Shown here piece by piece: positions 1-10,870 of a stretch of 64,000 nt of DNA. The number at the start of each line of letters is the position of its first letter. The stretch's first letter is position 1. The translations under genes and the position numbers were made by a program. The stretch is taken from positions 22,983,001-23,047,000 of the forward strand of contig CM032128.1 of NCBI GenBank assembly GCA_018894105.1, written 5' to 3'. The DNA comes from Jacaranda mimosifolia (taxonomy: Eukaryota > Streptophyta > Magnoliopsida > Lamiales > Bignoniaceae). Below the pieces are notes generated by a model. The model worked only from the letters and a program-made list of their open reading frames with translations, had not been told where the DNA came from and searched no databases.

Positions 1-970
1 AATTTTGTACAACTATCTAAAAATCGCAGCCACGCACTGCCACCAAAGATAAAACTCTTACCACCAGCAGACGCGTCTCATCAAGCCCAACAAAACACCC
101 TGACCAATTCCTAATTCTGCCACCTCCATGCTGGCGAATTGAGCTAAAATTGCCATGAAAACCTAACATGCCGCTACCACGCCACCACTTCATTTCCTTC
201 GCCACCACCGATCAAATGCCAAATTGACACCACCACCACCTTGCCCATGCCAGAAATAGTGGAACCACCAACCCGCCACCGCCTCGCCATCGGCCTCGTC
301 ATTGCCGGCAATTTCCTTAGTAGTTTTCAATATTTTTTATATGGTTTCGCTCACCTCAACCAAAGGAAGCTTCCTACGGAGTTAGTTTTAGGTTTTGCTG
401 TTGTTTTTTGACCATTGGCATATCGGGTATGGAGTGGGGTTGTTTTTGTAAATTTGAGTAAATTTCGTCCTTCACCCTGTATACTATAAAGTTACTTTCC
501 AGACATTTGTTTTGCCCCTTAAAACTTTCCCACCATCTTCAGTTGGATCCTCTGAGCCTTCAACTGACTTCAAATTGGCCCCAATCTTTCAATTTAGCCC
601 CAAAGTTCTATTTTTTTTAATTTATTTGTCCTCCAATATTTAGAATTTCAATCAATCAAGTCCTTATTCTATTTACAATTCAGTCTGCACAGTTCTATTG
701 GTCGCACATTAACCCCTAACAACTATTAATTTTAAGCACCTAAGTCTAAATTTATTTTAAAGCCCATAAACTTTTATTCTGCTCATCATATTGACCCTCT
801 AACTTTTATAATTTTATACAATTAAGTCCTTCTTTCATTTACAATTTAGTCCCTCGATTGTCAATATTTAAATCTAGATTTCAGTTAAATTTAATTCAAA
901 ATTAATCTAGCCAAACTTATCGATTTCACATTTTGTTATATTTTAGGATTTCAAAATTCGAGGTGTTACA
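1..970 (-). repeat. Partial 3' LTR of Ty3-like element A
   Basis: This is the inner part of a long terminal repeat, cut by the window edge. It matches 12193-13170 almost collinearly, starting AATTTTGTACA and ending AGGTGTTACA. Read on the minus strand it begins TGTAACACC, the usual TG start of this LTR type. It directly abuts a polypurine tract at 971, which makes it the 3' LTR of a minus-strand element. Short open frames here are LTR sequence, not genes. Confidence 0.75.
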
Positions 971-1000
971 ACTTCGCCCCCCTAAGGTAATCTGGTCCCC
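971..1000 (-). other. Polypurine tract of element A
   Basis: On the minus strand this is purine-rich (AGGGGGGCGAAGT) and ends exactly where the LTR starts with TGTAACACC. This is the primer site for second-strand synthesis in LTR retroelements. The conserved stretch ATCTGGTCCCC next to it also occurs at the same place in element B (about 28168-28178), which links the two elements. Confidence 0.7.
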
Positions 1001-2209
1001 AAATTCCTTTAACATATGAAACATCTTGTAGTGTCATTATTTACAATCTTACTATTCCCAAGAATAATTTTGTTGCGGATTCCTATTTTTTTTAATTTCA
1101 TTGGTTCTATATATTCCTTTCTCAACTCTCAAGTGACTTTTACTTGTTGAATTAAAGTGGAAATTCCTCTTAGTGGGAATCATTGTTGTGGATTTTCATC
1201 TACTCACACTCACTCGGGCATTTCATATTTCCTCATGTGTTCGGGGTTGTCTCCTATATCCCATGTCTAGCAAGATCATCTATTCCTATGTCTCAAGTCT
1301 TTTCAAGGCATGTGAGATCATTCACTCATGACCCCATATTCATTTCAGGGCATAGGCATCTTTGATATTTTCTTAAGTTTCCCAAAGAAGGGTAAAACTA
1401 GTATCAAGATCAATCCATCTCTTCAATTCTCGAAATTTTCTACACATCTCTATTTATCCAAAGATTAGTCCCTTTTCAATTATCTCAATCAGGGGATCTA
1501 TAGCCTTAGGAAGATCATATTTGACAAGGATTGTCAAAGCCTAATGAATTTTTATTCTGGTATATCCTTCAACTTTCTTCCACTTACTGTGGCTCCGACT
1601 TTGATATGATCAAATTCTATTTATTCTCGAGGAATCAAGTGCTTCGTAATATCTCAATTCCAAATAGAATTTAACATTTGCAACTTGGATATATAATTTT
1701 AATTTCTCTCATTCTTTTGATTCAGATGTTTATACTTAGCTAACATGCTATGACTCATATTTTTTTACGAAATTCCATTCATCCACAAGGTTGATTTTAT
1801 TTTAGTGGGGCAACCCAAAGTGAGAAGTCATATATTCTTAATGGGATAATTATGCTCTCAGGACTTAAGTTTGCTTGGGGAACCTATGATCTCTTTCTTG
1901 TAATCAAATTTTTTATGAAAACATAGATGCATAGAACAATTATGTGCATTCTATAAGGGAAATAATGAACTAGCACAAGCTAATCCTCTTCTTCATTTCA
2001 CAAGATCTCTTCATTCCTTTCCTCGTGTATTAAGGTCGCCAATTCCTTCTTATTTAAGTGCATCAATATATCCACCACCTAGCAAAATCCTGAATACACC
2101 TATGATATTAATGGGCAGAACCAAAAGAATTTTGTATTTCTAACATATCTTCTATCTATCTTCAATCGTCTAAAGATCTTAGTTTTAGTAGGGTCACTTT
2201 GCTACTTCT

Positions 2210-3830
2210 TATGAGGTTACACACCTTTAAATGTACCTTTTTCCCAATTGATACTCAGATTATTAATTCTTCCCTCAATTCGAAGTTCACCAAATGTCCT
2301 AAATAGAATCGTCAGAAACTAACCCAATAAATTAAAATATCCTACATATCATATCCGCAACCATTATAAGAGTCTAATTATCCAAATGGTATTGTTTCAA
2401 TCCATATTACCTATATTATAAACAAGAAGTAATTCCCAGTATACCTTTTCTGCCAACTTTTGACTAAGAACATTTTCAACTTAGTCCAGCATTAAATAAA
2501 CTATGTATCCTTACACTGAGCCAAGTAGTTTGCGTAGGCAGGGTGTTACATTTTGGCACTCAATGGACTAGTTCGATTCTTATTAATATCTTCCAAATTG
2601 GTATTAATAATATATAGTCCATATCTTGGCACTCAGAGGATTCCTTCACATTTGTAATCAATGCCCTTGTGTTCAAATTACTAGTCTTCTCATATCCTTT
2701 GGTGAATAGATTCCAAGTACCCATCGTGTTTTCCATGTGGTCTTTTACTATTTTTTTTTGTTTTGAAATTACTAGTCTAGTCATGTTTATCACTAACCCG
2801 TAAAGTATCATTTCCCTACAATCAAATTATATCATTTGCTTTCTTGCTTCAAAATCTACTCATAGAATTGGCTCAAGGACCTGACGCCAACGTCTATCTT
2901 TCCCTATACGTTTCTAGTTGGAGTGTTTTCATCTTAGAGTTCGATCTTGTTAATTTGTTTAATTGACATTAATTGGGTAACACTTAATGGGTTTTGCATT
3001 CTGGCATATTCCTTAGTTATTTTTGAGTGACTATGACCTTGCTCTCAATAGGATTACTCGACTGTTTCCTCATGGTGTTATACACCCTTGACTATACATC
3101 TCCCCCAATTGATACTCAACCGATTAAGCTAACACATAGTTGGTATTCCTATAGGCATTGTCGACTCCGAGCGGGATTACAATAGAGCTCTTTCCTCCTT
3201 TTAGGATACATTAGATATTCCTAACAAAATTGATAGAAACTAACCTAATAAATCAGAACACCCTATATATCATCCTGTAAGTGCTGCAAAAGCGTTAGTC
3301 AACCTAAATGAAATTAATTTAACCTATGGCACTCTTATCATAACAGGTGGCAATTCTCATTATATCTATTCTTAATGTATGTTGGCCCATCTTTAAAGTA
3401 ATTATAGATTTTCATTCAAGACCAGGTAGTTTATGTAAAAAGGTATCTAGATTCCATGTTCAAACAGGCTCACTCAATTATTATCGTTCTCCCATAAGTC
3501 TTTATCAGTGATACTTGGTATTTTCTTGATATTCTAAGGACTCTTTCTTATTTTAATTGACATCCTTATGTTCTAAATGCTAATCCTCTCATAGATTTTT
3601 GTGATTGAAACCCAAGAAATTTTACGAGATGTTTAATGTAAGGTCTTTTATAATACTTTTAAAGTTACTTGGCCTAATCTTATTTATTAGTAAACCACAT
3701 AAGCATCATTTTGCTATAACCAAAATCCTATCCTACATTGTCTTGCTTTATAATCTATAATCTATTCATGAGATTGTTGTGAGGGAATTGGCGTTGCTAT
3801 CTATCCTTTCCCAAGTATTTTTGCTCATGG
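2210..3830. repeat. Imperfect ~0.9 kb tandem duplication inside element A
   Basis: Landmarks recur in order about 860-920 bp apart: GATACTCA (2250 and 3111), AGAAACTAACC followed by AATAAAT (2313 and 3232), TCTCATA inside similar context (2688 and 3588), and a TCTTGCTT segment followed by CTATCTTTCCC/CTATCCTTTCCC. The copies are strongly diverged and contain indels, so the duplication is old or was present in the ancestral element. Confidence 0.5.
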
Positions 3831-5211
3831 CATTTGCATTGTGGTATTCGAATGGGTTGAGTCGATTAATTAGCAAATGTCCGCTATAACATATCGATCT
3901 ATGTTTACATCTTCTGGTGCATTAAGATTCTGGAATTTCAAAGCTGATCCTGGAGTAATGGGGCTCTTTCATTCAACTCGGGACATTTCTACATAGTGCT
4001 AAAGTTTCTATATTGTTGTAGAACGTAGAGTACTTGAATATGTGATAGGGGTCCTAGAATTCAAATATGTGCACACCATTATGCTTGTATACGAGCTGCC
4101 AAAAATATATATGTCTATCCAGTTCTTTAAGAGTGTTGGAACTTTCTTTATTAAACCTATTAATTGGTAAATCATCGTCAGAGTCACTATTTCATTTCTG
4201 AAGCTACAGGATACCAAAATGAGGTGTAAGACTTTGTGGAGTTTAGTTAATATGTCCATTCTTAGTTATACATGAGCCTTACATGTAGATCTATCAATAT
4301 GTGTATACAAACATCATTCTTAAATGTATTAAGGTTTTTATTTGATCCAATTGATCGTTTTAGTTTGTGGTGAGAAAAACTTATTTCAACTATCATATTA
4401 TCAATAGGATTATTTATTCAATCATGTCTAATATAGGGATGTGCGATAACGAGTTGCCCTTATGGACATATTTATTTAGGTTCTAGACTATTTCAATCTC
4501 CATAACTTAATTGGATAGAGTTTCTCATTTCTAAATATTAACCTTTACCCTTTATTTTTTAGTTACGGGTCTTATATCTTTTTCAACTTTGATAATTAAC
4601 TATAGAGTATACAATAGTCCCAATCCTTCATCACTATCCTTCTTGACAAGGTTCCAACAGTAATCCTTACATCCTATTATTTGCATTTGATCAATTCAAA
4701 TCCTCCTTTGTTGATTCCTATATCCCTACCAGATATTTCCTTTAAGATTCTTGTACTAACTCTAGATGTCTTCTGCATTCTTTAACAAACATTATCCCCT
4801 TATCCTCAAATCACAATATTTTCCTTACAACTTCATTCATATAGGCAATTTGTCTCTTGTTTTGTTTGTTGTCATCTTGTGCTCATACGAATGAGTTTTC
4901 TTACTATTTATGAGCTAATTTTTCGGAACATTTAAATTATAACCATACACACCTATCAGTCATATTTCTTTTCCTTATGGGAAATATTCCTTATTTCTCT
5001 CTCAAACACCAAGATGCAATTATACCAGTCAATTTCACTGCTGAAGTACCAATTTCTTTGACATACAATACTCTATAGCCTCAACCATACTTATAAACCA
5101 AATACAGATTATTCCAGAATTTGGCTTCTCAAGTTCCATTGTCTCAAATATACCAACACTACAATCTGATACCAAGAATATTATTCCACCAGACGTTACT
5201 AAAGTCACATG

Positions 5212-5286
5212 CTTGATATCTCGAAAGGAGTGGATTAGATACTGGTTGACAACCTAATACCAATCCTTTCCTCTTTCGATATCAAG
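5212..5286 (-). other. Hairpin 1 downstream of primer site, element A
   Basis: CTTGATATC (5212-5220) pairs with GATATCAAG (5278-5286). Pairing continues inward through an AAAGGA/TCCTTT-type stretch and GGATT/AATCC to a loop around GGTTGACAACC. By eye about 25 of 37 positions pair, more counting G-U. It lies about 420-500 nt downstream of the primer site in the element's minus-strand RNA. A related hairpin follows at 5463-5534, and another sits at the matching place in element B. Confidence 0.6.
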
Positions 5287-5462
5287 TAGCATTCTAGAAG
5301 TTCACATCCTAACCAGATTTTCATGTTAATCTTTCGCTCATCAATTCAGCTCTATCTAAAATGGTTATCGGTTCACGACTGATTAGAGTGCTCTCAAACA
5401 AGTTCACACCTAATACAAGTCCCCAAGAATATCACTCCTTCTAAATATAAGAAGTCACATGC

Positions 5463-5534
5463 TCAATACCTTAGGAGTCATGGATTATAAATTGGTCGGC
5501 CGCCAACCATAACCCATCACATCCTTTGGATTGA
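5463..5534 (-). other. Hairpin 2 downstream of primer site, element A
   Basis: TCAAT (5463) pairs with ATTGA (5530-5534). The stem continues through AGGA/TCCT and ATGGATTAT/ATAACCCAT to a GC-rich apex, GGTCGGCCGCC, containing the 6-nt palindrome CGGCCG. It aligns with hairpin 1 and its flanks (AAGTCACATGCT before, a CACATCC-type segment within) at about 250 bp spacing, so the two are a diverged direct duplication. The stem persists although arm sequences differ. Confidence 0.6.
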
Positions 5535-5705
5535 ACATTATCCCCAAAATTCATGTCCTAGTCAAATTCCAGAGTAATACTTAATCTTCATTAACTCAAA
5601 ACTTTCATGCCTCATTCAAATCTCAGAATAAAGCTTACTCTCCATTAATCAAACCTTTCATATTTCAAGGATCATATCCTAGCATAGCTCAAGCTTTCAA
5701 ACCTA

Positions 5706-5718
5706 AGCTCTAATACCA
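5706..5718 (-). other. Primer-binding site (tRNA-Met) of element A
   Basis: On the minus strand this reads TGGTATTAGAGCT, one change from the TGGTATCAGAGC complementary to plant initiator methionine tRNA. It is four bases from the LTR that starts at 5723, and fixes the element's orientation as minus. Confidence 0.75.
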
Positions 5719-5999
5719 CCTCTATAGCGCCCCGACCGAGAGGCGCCTGATCCCGCCTGGGATGCTACCCAAATCTATACCATAAGTTTTCTAAATAGCA
5801 GAAAATGCATTTCTCAAAATCTAAAATATTAATTTCTACAAGCAACATCCATCAGATGTTCAACTATGAACCAAAATATCATAAGTCACACTTAGCACTT
5901 CTATCACTCTCATTACCGTCATGTGTCGTCTGGGTTAGTCTATCTTTGTCACACATTCTTATCTAGGGTAAAGAATGGAAGATCACAATAAAACAACAT

Positions 6000-6014
6000 A
6001 AGTCCGAATGACTT
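6000..6014. promoter_or_regulatory. Short inverted repeat in LTR of element A
   Basis: AAGTCC-GAA-TGACTT: one mismatch from a perfect 6-bp arm palindrome. The same motif, with intact arms, occurs in the solo LTR, the element B LTR and the LTR at 34465-37291. A role near the transcript 3' end is a guess from position only. Confidence 0.4.
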
Positions 6015-7235
6015 AATGAGTTATTCCAGCAATAACAACATAATGACAATTTCTCAAATATTATATAGGAAACAAGTAAAAGCATTAAAATTTCCAAAAA
6101 TCATGAAAGAAGGTTTTAGTCAAAGTTTAAAGTGTTCCATCTCACCACCGTCCCATACCAGTGGTGAGACTCCACAAAACTTACTACTTTTTTGTAAAAT
6201 TTTGAATTTCAAGTGTGATCAAAGAGTTAATATATTTTCTTCAAGAAATACAGCAGACTAGCAAAAGTAATCAAAAATAAATAAATAAACATTTTCAAAA
6301 TCTTGTTGTTGGTGGTTCTCTTACTTTTTCACTCCACTTTCGAAAACATGAAAATCATTATTCCTCCAAGTTTTTGAGTGATCGGCTTGAATACTTACAA
6401 ACAAATGTTGGTCATGGCTAGCCACATGCCCTACCAATTCATAGACAACTAAATCTAGCTAGCTAGGATACTGGGTCATATGTATAGCGTGTACGGGTAT
6501 CAACCGAAAGATCAGTCACCGTTGGTCTAGAGGGGTCAAATAGGCCGGGCTAAGCCAGCTCGATCCATTTGACAAAGTCATTCACTATCTGGACCGTGAC
6601 AGGTTGAAACTTGAAAAATCCATCTCAACTCAAAGCTAGCCCACTATATAGGTGAGCCAGTTTATATATAAGTCAAGCTGGCGGGTCAGCTCGTAGGTTG
6701 GCCCACGGGTTATTTTTTTAAACTTTAAAATGACTTTAAAAATTTCAAGTTTTTATATTTATGTGATTATTAATATTTTTTTCAACACGAATACTTTTTT
6801 TAAAAGACTTAATAATTTATATTTATGTGATTTTTAATATTTTACAACAACTAAATTTTTATTAAAACTTAGAAATTTATACTTATATTAATTTTTTGTA
6901 TCAATTATATTTTTCCAAAAACACCACCAAATAAGATGCTGAGGGGTTTGGCATGGACCCCCCTACCCGTCATTTTTAGAAAAAATAATTGCATAGAGAT
7001 AGATATGATCAAACCTCTAAATAAAAGTACATAATAATAACAAAAAGAAATAAAAAATTTTGTAATATCTAAACATCTAAATATGCCCAACGATAAATCG
7101 ATCGTTTACTCAAGTGATCTAAATCGCTCTCGGATTGAGATGCGGTTTCAAGCCATTCTTCATCGTCTTCTTCAAATGGAGGCAATATGGTATTCACCTT
7201 TCTCAAAAAAAAATTTCTATACTCTCGGTCTAGCC

Positions 7236-7755
7236 GATGGATGCAAACGAGTTGAGTCGAGCTGAGCTTTGACCATTTTTCAGGCTCGAGCTCGATCTCA
7301 AATCAAATGAATCGAGCTTGAGCTCAAGCTTGATGAGCTTAAGAAATTGAGGCTCGAGCACTTGTTCGGGCTTGGCTTAGCTCTGCTCGTTTCATTACGC
7401 TCGGACACATAATCAAGTTATAGGCTAGAGTTCGACTTGGGCTCGAGCTTGAAAAGTTAAATTATTTTATCAAAAATTTTAAAATTACTATATTTTATTT
7501 TACTATATTAGTTTGACTTGGGATCGAGCTCGAAAAGTTAAATTATTTTATAAAAAAAAAATTAAATTAGTATATTTTATTATTTTTTTATATATAAATA
7601 TTTTTTTAAATAAAAAATATAGGCTAACGAGTTGGCTCTCGAGCTTGTGAATAAAAATTATTTGGCTCGAGCTTGAATTCTTTGAAATCGAGCTCGAATA
7701 CTTTTTGAGCCAGCTCGTTAGGTTTGCGAGCTAGCTCGGTTTGTTTGCATCCCTA
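7236..7755. mobile_element. Nested hAT-type MITE, ~520 bp
   Basis: The left end reads GATGGATGCAAACGAG and the right end, inverted, TAGGGATGCAAAC, matching at 11 of 13 positions. Flanks GTCTAGCC (7228-7235) and ATCTAGTC (7756-7763) agree at 6 of 8 bases, a decayed 8-bp target duplication. The interior is made of GAGCTCGAGCTTG-like segments in both orientations and has no coding capacity. TAGGGATGCAAAC ends are typical of plant non-autonomous hAT elements. It sits between the transposase 3' end and the host hAT's left terminus. Confidence 0.7.
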
Positions 7756-7799
7756 ATCTAGTCAATCCTTCCAAAGAATACAAAACTTGATCGAATCGG

Positions 7800-9620
7800 G
7801 TTTTAACCGTGATCATGTATCAGTTAATGTGTACTTGCTTGCACTAAAGGCACTCTCGGATGCCACCGTCGACATTTGAGGTGCGAGTACGTCTCGAGCA
7901 ATGCATGAAAGAATTGAATACACTTTAGCATTATTCTTCCACCACTCTTAACACATCGAATCATTTATAATCTTCTTCACATGCATTTTGTAAGTATAGT
8001 GATATCTCCGTGCTACTTTTGGGTCTTGAGCTTTACGGTCTTTCATTCATCAAATTACCTAAAGATGCAAACATTCCTTCTTTGCTAGTAGATGGCTGTT
8101 GCGTACCTACATGCACTTGCCATATCCTATAATTTTGGCTATAAACACTATACAAAATTTTCAAAATATCTAAATTTTTTGTTTTTTCTTCATCATAGTT
8201 AAATGCTCATGAAGTATAAAATCATTATATTTTTGCATTAGTACAACACACATATCTAACTTTAATATATGATCTAAAATACTTGCAACAATTGCTAAAT
8301 AGGGTTTTTTTTCATAATACTTAAGAAATTTTTGTTCCATTGCATAAATTACTTGACTTAAATGTTCATCATATCTATGATTATCAAATAATTGACATAG
8401 TGTATATAAGTTAGATGTTGGATAAAAATGACCGAACATAATTTTGGTTTTATCACTAAATGTTTGAAGAAGTGGAGCAAGAATTTCTACAATATCCCAA
8501 TCTGTATCATGCAAAAATGGTTTACCATAATCATCAAACATTTCTTTATTACAAAATTCACAAATTATATGACGATAAGGTAATGCCTCACTAGGCATTC
8601 TATATGTAGAGTTTCACCTATGTTGAGTATCTAAGTAAGGAATTACAAATCTTGTGCTACGGTCTTGACAAAATCTTTTTTATTCTTTTGTTTTAATTGA
8701 TGAAGCCATAGTATGTGTTAAACCACTTCTAATTTACCTACCGAAAGACCAATTTTTTCTAAACCATCTTTACAACATAAATGAATAATATGACAAAAAC
8801 ATCTAACATGGAAAAAAATACTATTTTCTAAAGGGTCTATTAATTTAACTGATTCCCTTACGGCAGATGTATTATTAGATGCATTATCAAAAGACATAGA
8901 CATAACTTTATCCATTAATTTCCAACCCCTAAGGCAATTTCTAATTGCTTCATAAATATGAATACCCATGTGGGGATGATCAAGTTGTTGAAATTCAATT
9001 ATTCTTTTTTTGCATGCAACAATTATCATCAATCTAATGAGCCGTAACACATAAATAATGCAAATTGCCTCTACCTAACCACATATCGGATGTAAAAGAA
9101 ACTCTATATTTCAAATTATCAAAAATTTTAGTTAAATTTAAATTTTTTGCTAAATATTGTTTATACCCATCATCATAGCAAGTGTTACGTGAAATGGGTT
9201 TATGGGCCGGTTGTAAATACATTTGTTAATATCTAGTTACTAATTCATTTTTGACATAAGTAAAAGGTAACTCATTTTGTACAACTAATCTAGATAAGCT
9301 TATTCTCATATTTTCTTGACTATATCTCCAACTTTATAGTGCGCCCAAGCATCTCGATAAAGTTGTGATTGACCCTCTACTCCTATACCCTCTTCATTCC
9401 AACCCGAATGATGAGAGTCTAAATGTCTTTTAATTGTACTCGTTCTATCTCCTTTTCTATATTTATAAACTGCACGATAAATTTTACAATGCACTGAACT
9501 GGGTGGATCAACAGATGTTCATTTCCATATATTACCAGTTAATCTTCTTTTTTTGTTCGCAAGTGTATCATCATGTGTCTCAATATCATCGGGTGCTTTG
9601 TTCCATCATCATCTAGGGGG
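7800..9620 (-). pseudogene. hAT transposase (BED finger, RNase H-like core, dimerisation domain)
   Basis: This is the broken transposase of the surrounding hAT, read right to left. The BED-type finger is at about 9555-9400: a W, then HCKIY and HLDSHH, so the expected second cysteine is a tyrosine, and a stop precedes it. The core follows in separate frames: SFTSDMWLGRGNLHYL (9222-9034), DNASNN with FHVRCFCHIIHL (9050-8718), and a segment with FYPTSNLY and ILDHILKLD (8598-8170). The C-terminal dimerisation motif VASESAFS, within IARD...STVASESAFSAS, lies at about 7905-7817. Domain order matches hAT transposases. At least four frame breaks or stops make it non-functional. The region upstream (9620-9830) may be the usual low-complexity N-terminus. 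Confidence 0.9.
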
Positions 9621-10439
9621 TTTTCTTCATCTATTCTATTGGTAGTAGGATGATATTGTTCTTGTGATTCTGTATTATGCAAAGATGCGGGTGTTTATGC
9701 AATAAGATTATAGTCTTCCGTGTTTAAATTATATTCCATATGATATTGGGCCACAAAACTAGAAGAAGACACAGGGGTAGTAGTAGGTCTTAGGGCGGGT
9801 CTATAAATTGATGACTAGCACTATGCCTAGTAGGTTAAGTGCAGGGACAAATTGAGAGGTCATTTAAAGGAGAATGTTGGTCTACCTCGGATGGGCCGTA
9901 GAGCGACTACTATTTTTTTTTTTTTTTAGAACTACTAACAAGGTTCAAAATTTTCATTTTTATAATCAACTAAAACTTGAACAATTAACAAATAAAATTC
10001 ATAAAGATTAACACGCAAATTAAATTGTAAAAAAAGGATAGATGTTACTATAAAAGACATAATAACAATTAAGAAGTCGCAATTTGATACATCACTATTC
10101 ACGGCTCGATGAAGTCACAAATTGATACACCTCTATTCAAAGCTCCACAAAATAATATGTACCAAATAGATTTAATAATATGTACAAAATAAATAAAAGA
10201 TATAATTTATTTATAAATTATTATATTTGAGAGAGATTGAGAAATTGTAGAATAAGAAATAAAATTTTATAATACTTGAGGCTTGAGAGATTTAAGAGAA
10301 ATTAAGAGATTTGATAGTAAACATTTCTATTACAAATGACACTATTTATGGTGGTTATGTTTTATTTAAAAAGAAAAAAGGAGAAGAAGGAAATTGTACC
10401 GTTAGAATTTCCAACTGTTTTGCTGTTATAGCATAGCTT

Positions 10440-10545
10440 GGACTCAAGCTTTGTAGCATTGCTTGAGTCCAATTAATAAATTGCTGCAAAGCTTGAGTCC
10501 AATTGATAAATTGATCGTTGGCATGCTGCAAAACTTGAGTCCAAT
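10440..10545. repeat. Subterminal GCTTGAGTCC repeats of the hAT
   Basis: GCTTGAGTCCAATT occurs at 10461 and 10491, with a variant ACTTGAGTCC at 10533 and an inverted copy GGACTCAAGC at 10440-10449. In hAT elements short subterminal repeats bind the transposase, so these may be binding sites. The minus strand also reads as repeated NWTQ-containing peptide, but I see no support for it being coding. Confidence 0.5.
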
Positions 10546-10589
10546 TGCCAATGGTCAATTTATCAATTGATAAAGTAGTAGTTATTTAA

Positions 10590-10870
10590 ACGGGTACTTT
10601 TTCTTTTTTTATAATTTTATATTATAGTTTATAATTTTTATATATTTATTAATTATATTTCTTATTTTAATTCTTAATTTATAATTCTTATAAATTTATA
10701 GTTTATAATTTAAAAATTATAAATTCTTAATTATTGATTTATACATTCTTAATTTATAAATTATAAATTTATAATTTTTTAAAATTAATAATTAATAATT
10801 TATAATTTATAATTTAAAAATTACAAATTCCTAATTTTTTGAAAATTATAATTTATAATTTAAATTAAAA
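10590..10870. repeat. AT-only palindromic stretch within the hAT
   Basis: The stretch consists almost wholly of A and T, with alternating AATTTATAATT and AAATTATAAAT blocks in both orientations that can fold back on themselves. No coding capacity. It lies just inside the right subterminal region of the hAT. Confidence 0.6.

Larger units (their letters stand above)
971..5722 (-). mobile_element. Internal region of non-coding Ty3-like element A
   Basis: This 4.75 kb region lies between the polypurine tract (971) and the primer site (5706-5718). Frames on the minus strand are short (the longest are about 83 codons at 2560-2811 and 4008-4259), and I saw no gag zinc knuckle, protease DSG, reverse transcriptase YxDD or integrase motif. 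Long LTRs around a non-coding interior resemble the LARD class (large retrotransposon derivatives), which are mobilised by enzymes from other elements. Very decayed gag-pol cannot be excluded by eye. The region holds an internal ~0.9 kb duplication and two hairpins, listed separately. Confidence 0.65.

Noticed and set aside
10355..10558. Minus-strand peptide with repeated NWTQ segments, considered as the hAT transposase N-terminus
   Set aside because: The repeats come from the GCTTGAGTCC DNA repeats; it is separated from the BED finger by AT-rich sequence with stops.
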